From contig ONVR01000066.1 in NCBI GenBank assembly GCA_900321335.1, forward strand, positions 1 to 5,395: DNA of 5,395 nt, written 5' to 3'. The position numbers and the translations under genes are program-made. This stretch comes from an uncultured Eubacteriales bacterium. Its GTDB lineage: Bacteria; Bacillota; Clostridia; Oscillospirales; Oscillospiraceae. Below are positions 5,321 through 5,395 of this stretch, piece after piece. Below the pieces are notes generated by a model. That model was not told the DNA's origin. It worked only from the letters and a program-made list of their open reading frames with translations, and searched no databases. Position 1 is the stretch's first letter. Each line of letters starts with the position of its first letter.

Positions 5321-5334
5321 GCGGCTACGCCGCC
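5320..5334. other. GC hairpin adjoining the inverted repeat
   Basis: GGCGGC (5320-5325) and GCCGCC (5329-5334) form a perfect 6-bp stem with a TAC loop, sharing base 5320 with the inverted repeat. The minus-strand stop codon TAG (5327-5325) lies at its centre, so it may be part of a transcription-end structure. Confidence 0.4.
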
Positions 5335-5395
5335 AGCCCCAGGGCGGCGTCCCGAAACTGCTCCGGCGGCAGTCCGCCGGGATTCGACGTGTACA
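5325..5395 (-). CDS. Probable C-terminus of an unidentified gene entering from the right edge
   Basis: The last 22 complete codons on the minus strand read YTSNPGGLPPEQFRDAALG then LAA before TAG (5327-5325). The composition looks like a real protein C-terminus (helical EQFRDAALGLAA after a Pro-Gly turn), and the codons are GC-ending. The stop is followed at once by the palindrome cluster, as expected at a gene end. The 5' part lies outside the window, so the function cannot be told. It would converge on the small zinc-ribbon gene. Confidence 0.4.
   Translation of the reverse strand, partial: YTSNPGGLPPEQFRDAALGLAA
5363..5380. other. Perfect 7-bp palindrome near the right edge
   Basis: CCGGCGG (5363-5369) and CCGCCGG (5374-5380) flank CAGT. 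It lies within the probable minus-strand C-terminal coding segment, where it encodes the GGLPP region. It may therefore be a by-product of Gly/Pro codons, but together with the two structures to its left it makes an unusually palindromic end. Confidence 0.35.

Overview
The window looks like chromosome of a gut-type Firmicute (class Clostridia, probably an Oscillospiraceae-like lineage). This is inferred from the mid-to-high GC content, strong AGGAG ribosome binding sites, and an SLH-domain surface protein followed by an InlB-type (Flg_new) repeat. No rRNA, tRNA or housekeeping marker is present to fix the taxon.

Layout, left to right. (1) At 1-1301 on the minus strand is the N-terminal 433 residues of a secreted S-layer-homology protein: signal peptide, three SLH repeats, an InlB B-repeat-like module, a ten-glycine linker and an unassigned AT-richer C-terminal domain that runs off the left edge. 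(2) At 1302-1507 is a non-coding leader rich in alternative base-pairing partners. (3) At 1508-2254 on the minus strand is a 248-residue single-pass membrane protein with an extracytoplasmic helical domain. It reads toward the SLH gene and may be part of the same envelope locus. (4) At 2286-3482 on the minus strand is an array of five zinc-ribbon repeats with a 70-residue period (DUF4379-like), probably nucleic-acid binding. (5) At 3483-3789 is an AT-rich spacer with a promoter candidate. (6) At 3790-4632 on the minus strand is a complete tyrosine recombinase with all six catalytic residues. (7) At 4633-4977 is a spacer with a 22-bp-period direct repeat and a TATAAT box. (8) At 4978-5190 on the plus strand is a small double-CxxC protein of phage type, which may be frameshifted. 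(9) At 5260-5395 is a palindrome-rich end containing the probable last 22 codons of another minus-strand gene.

The left part (1-2254) is an envelope or surface locus. The middle and right part (about 2286-5250) has an accessory or mobile character: recombinase, zinc-ribbon array, small phage-type zinc protein, AT-rich spacers and repeats flanking the recombinase. The most interesting possibilities are three. The first is a stand-alone recombinase flanked by short inverted sequences and repeated TGTAAG hexamers, possibly its own recombination or binding sites. The second is the zinc-ribbon array, in which one finger has lost a ligand and the last unit is cut short. The third is the structured leader before the SLH gene. 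None of these is proven from sequence alone.
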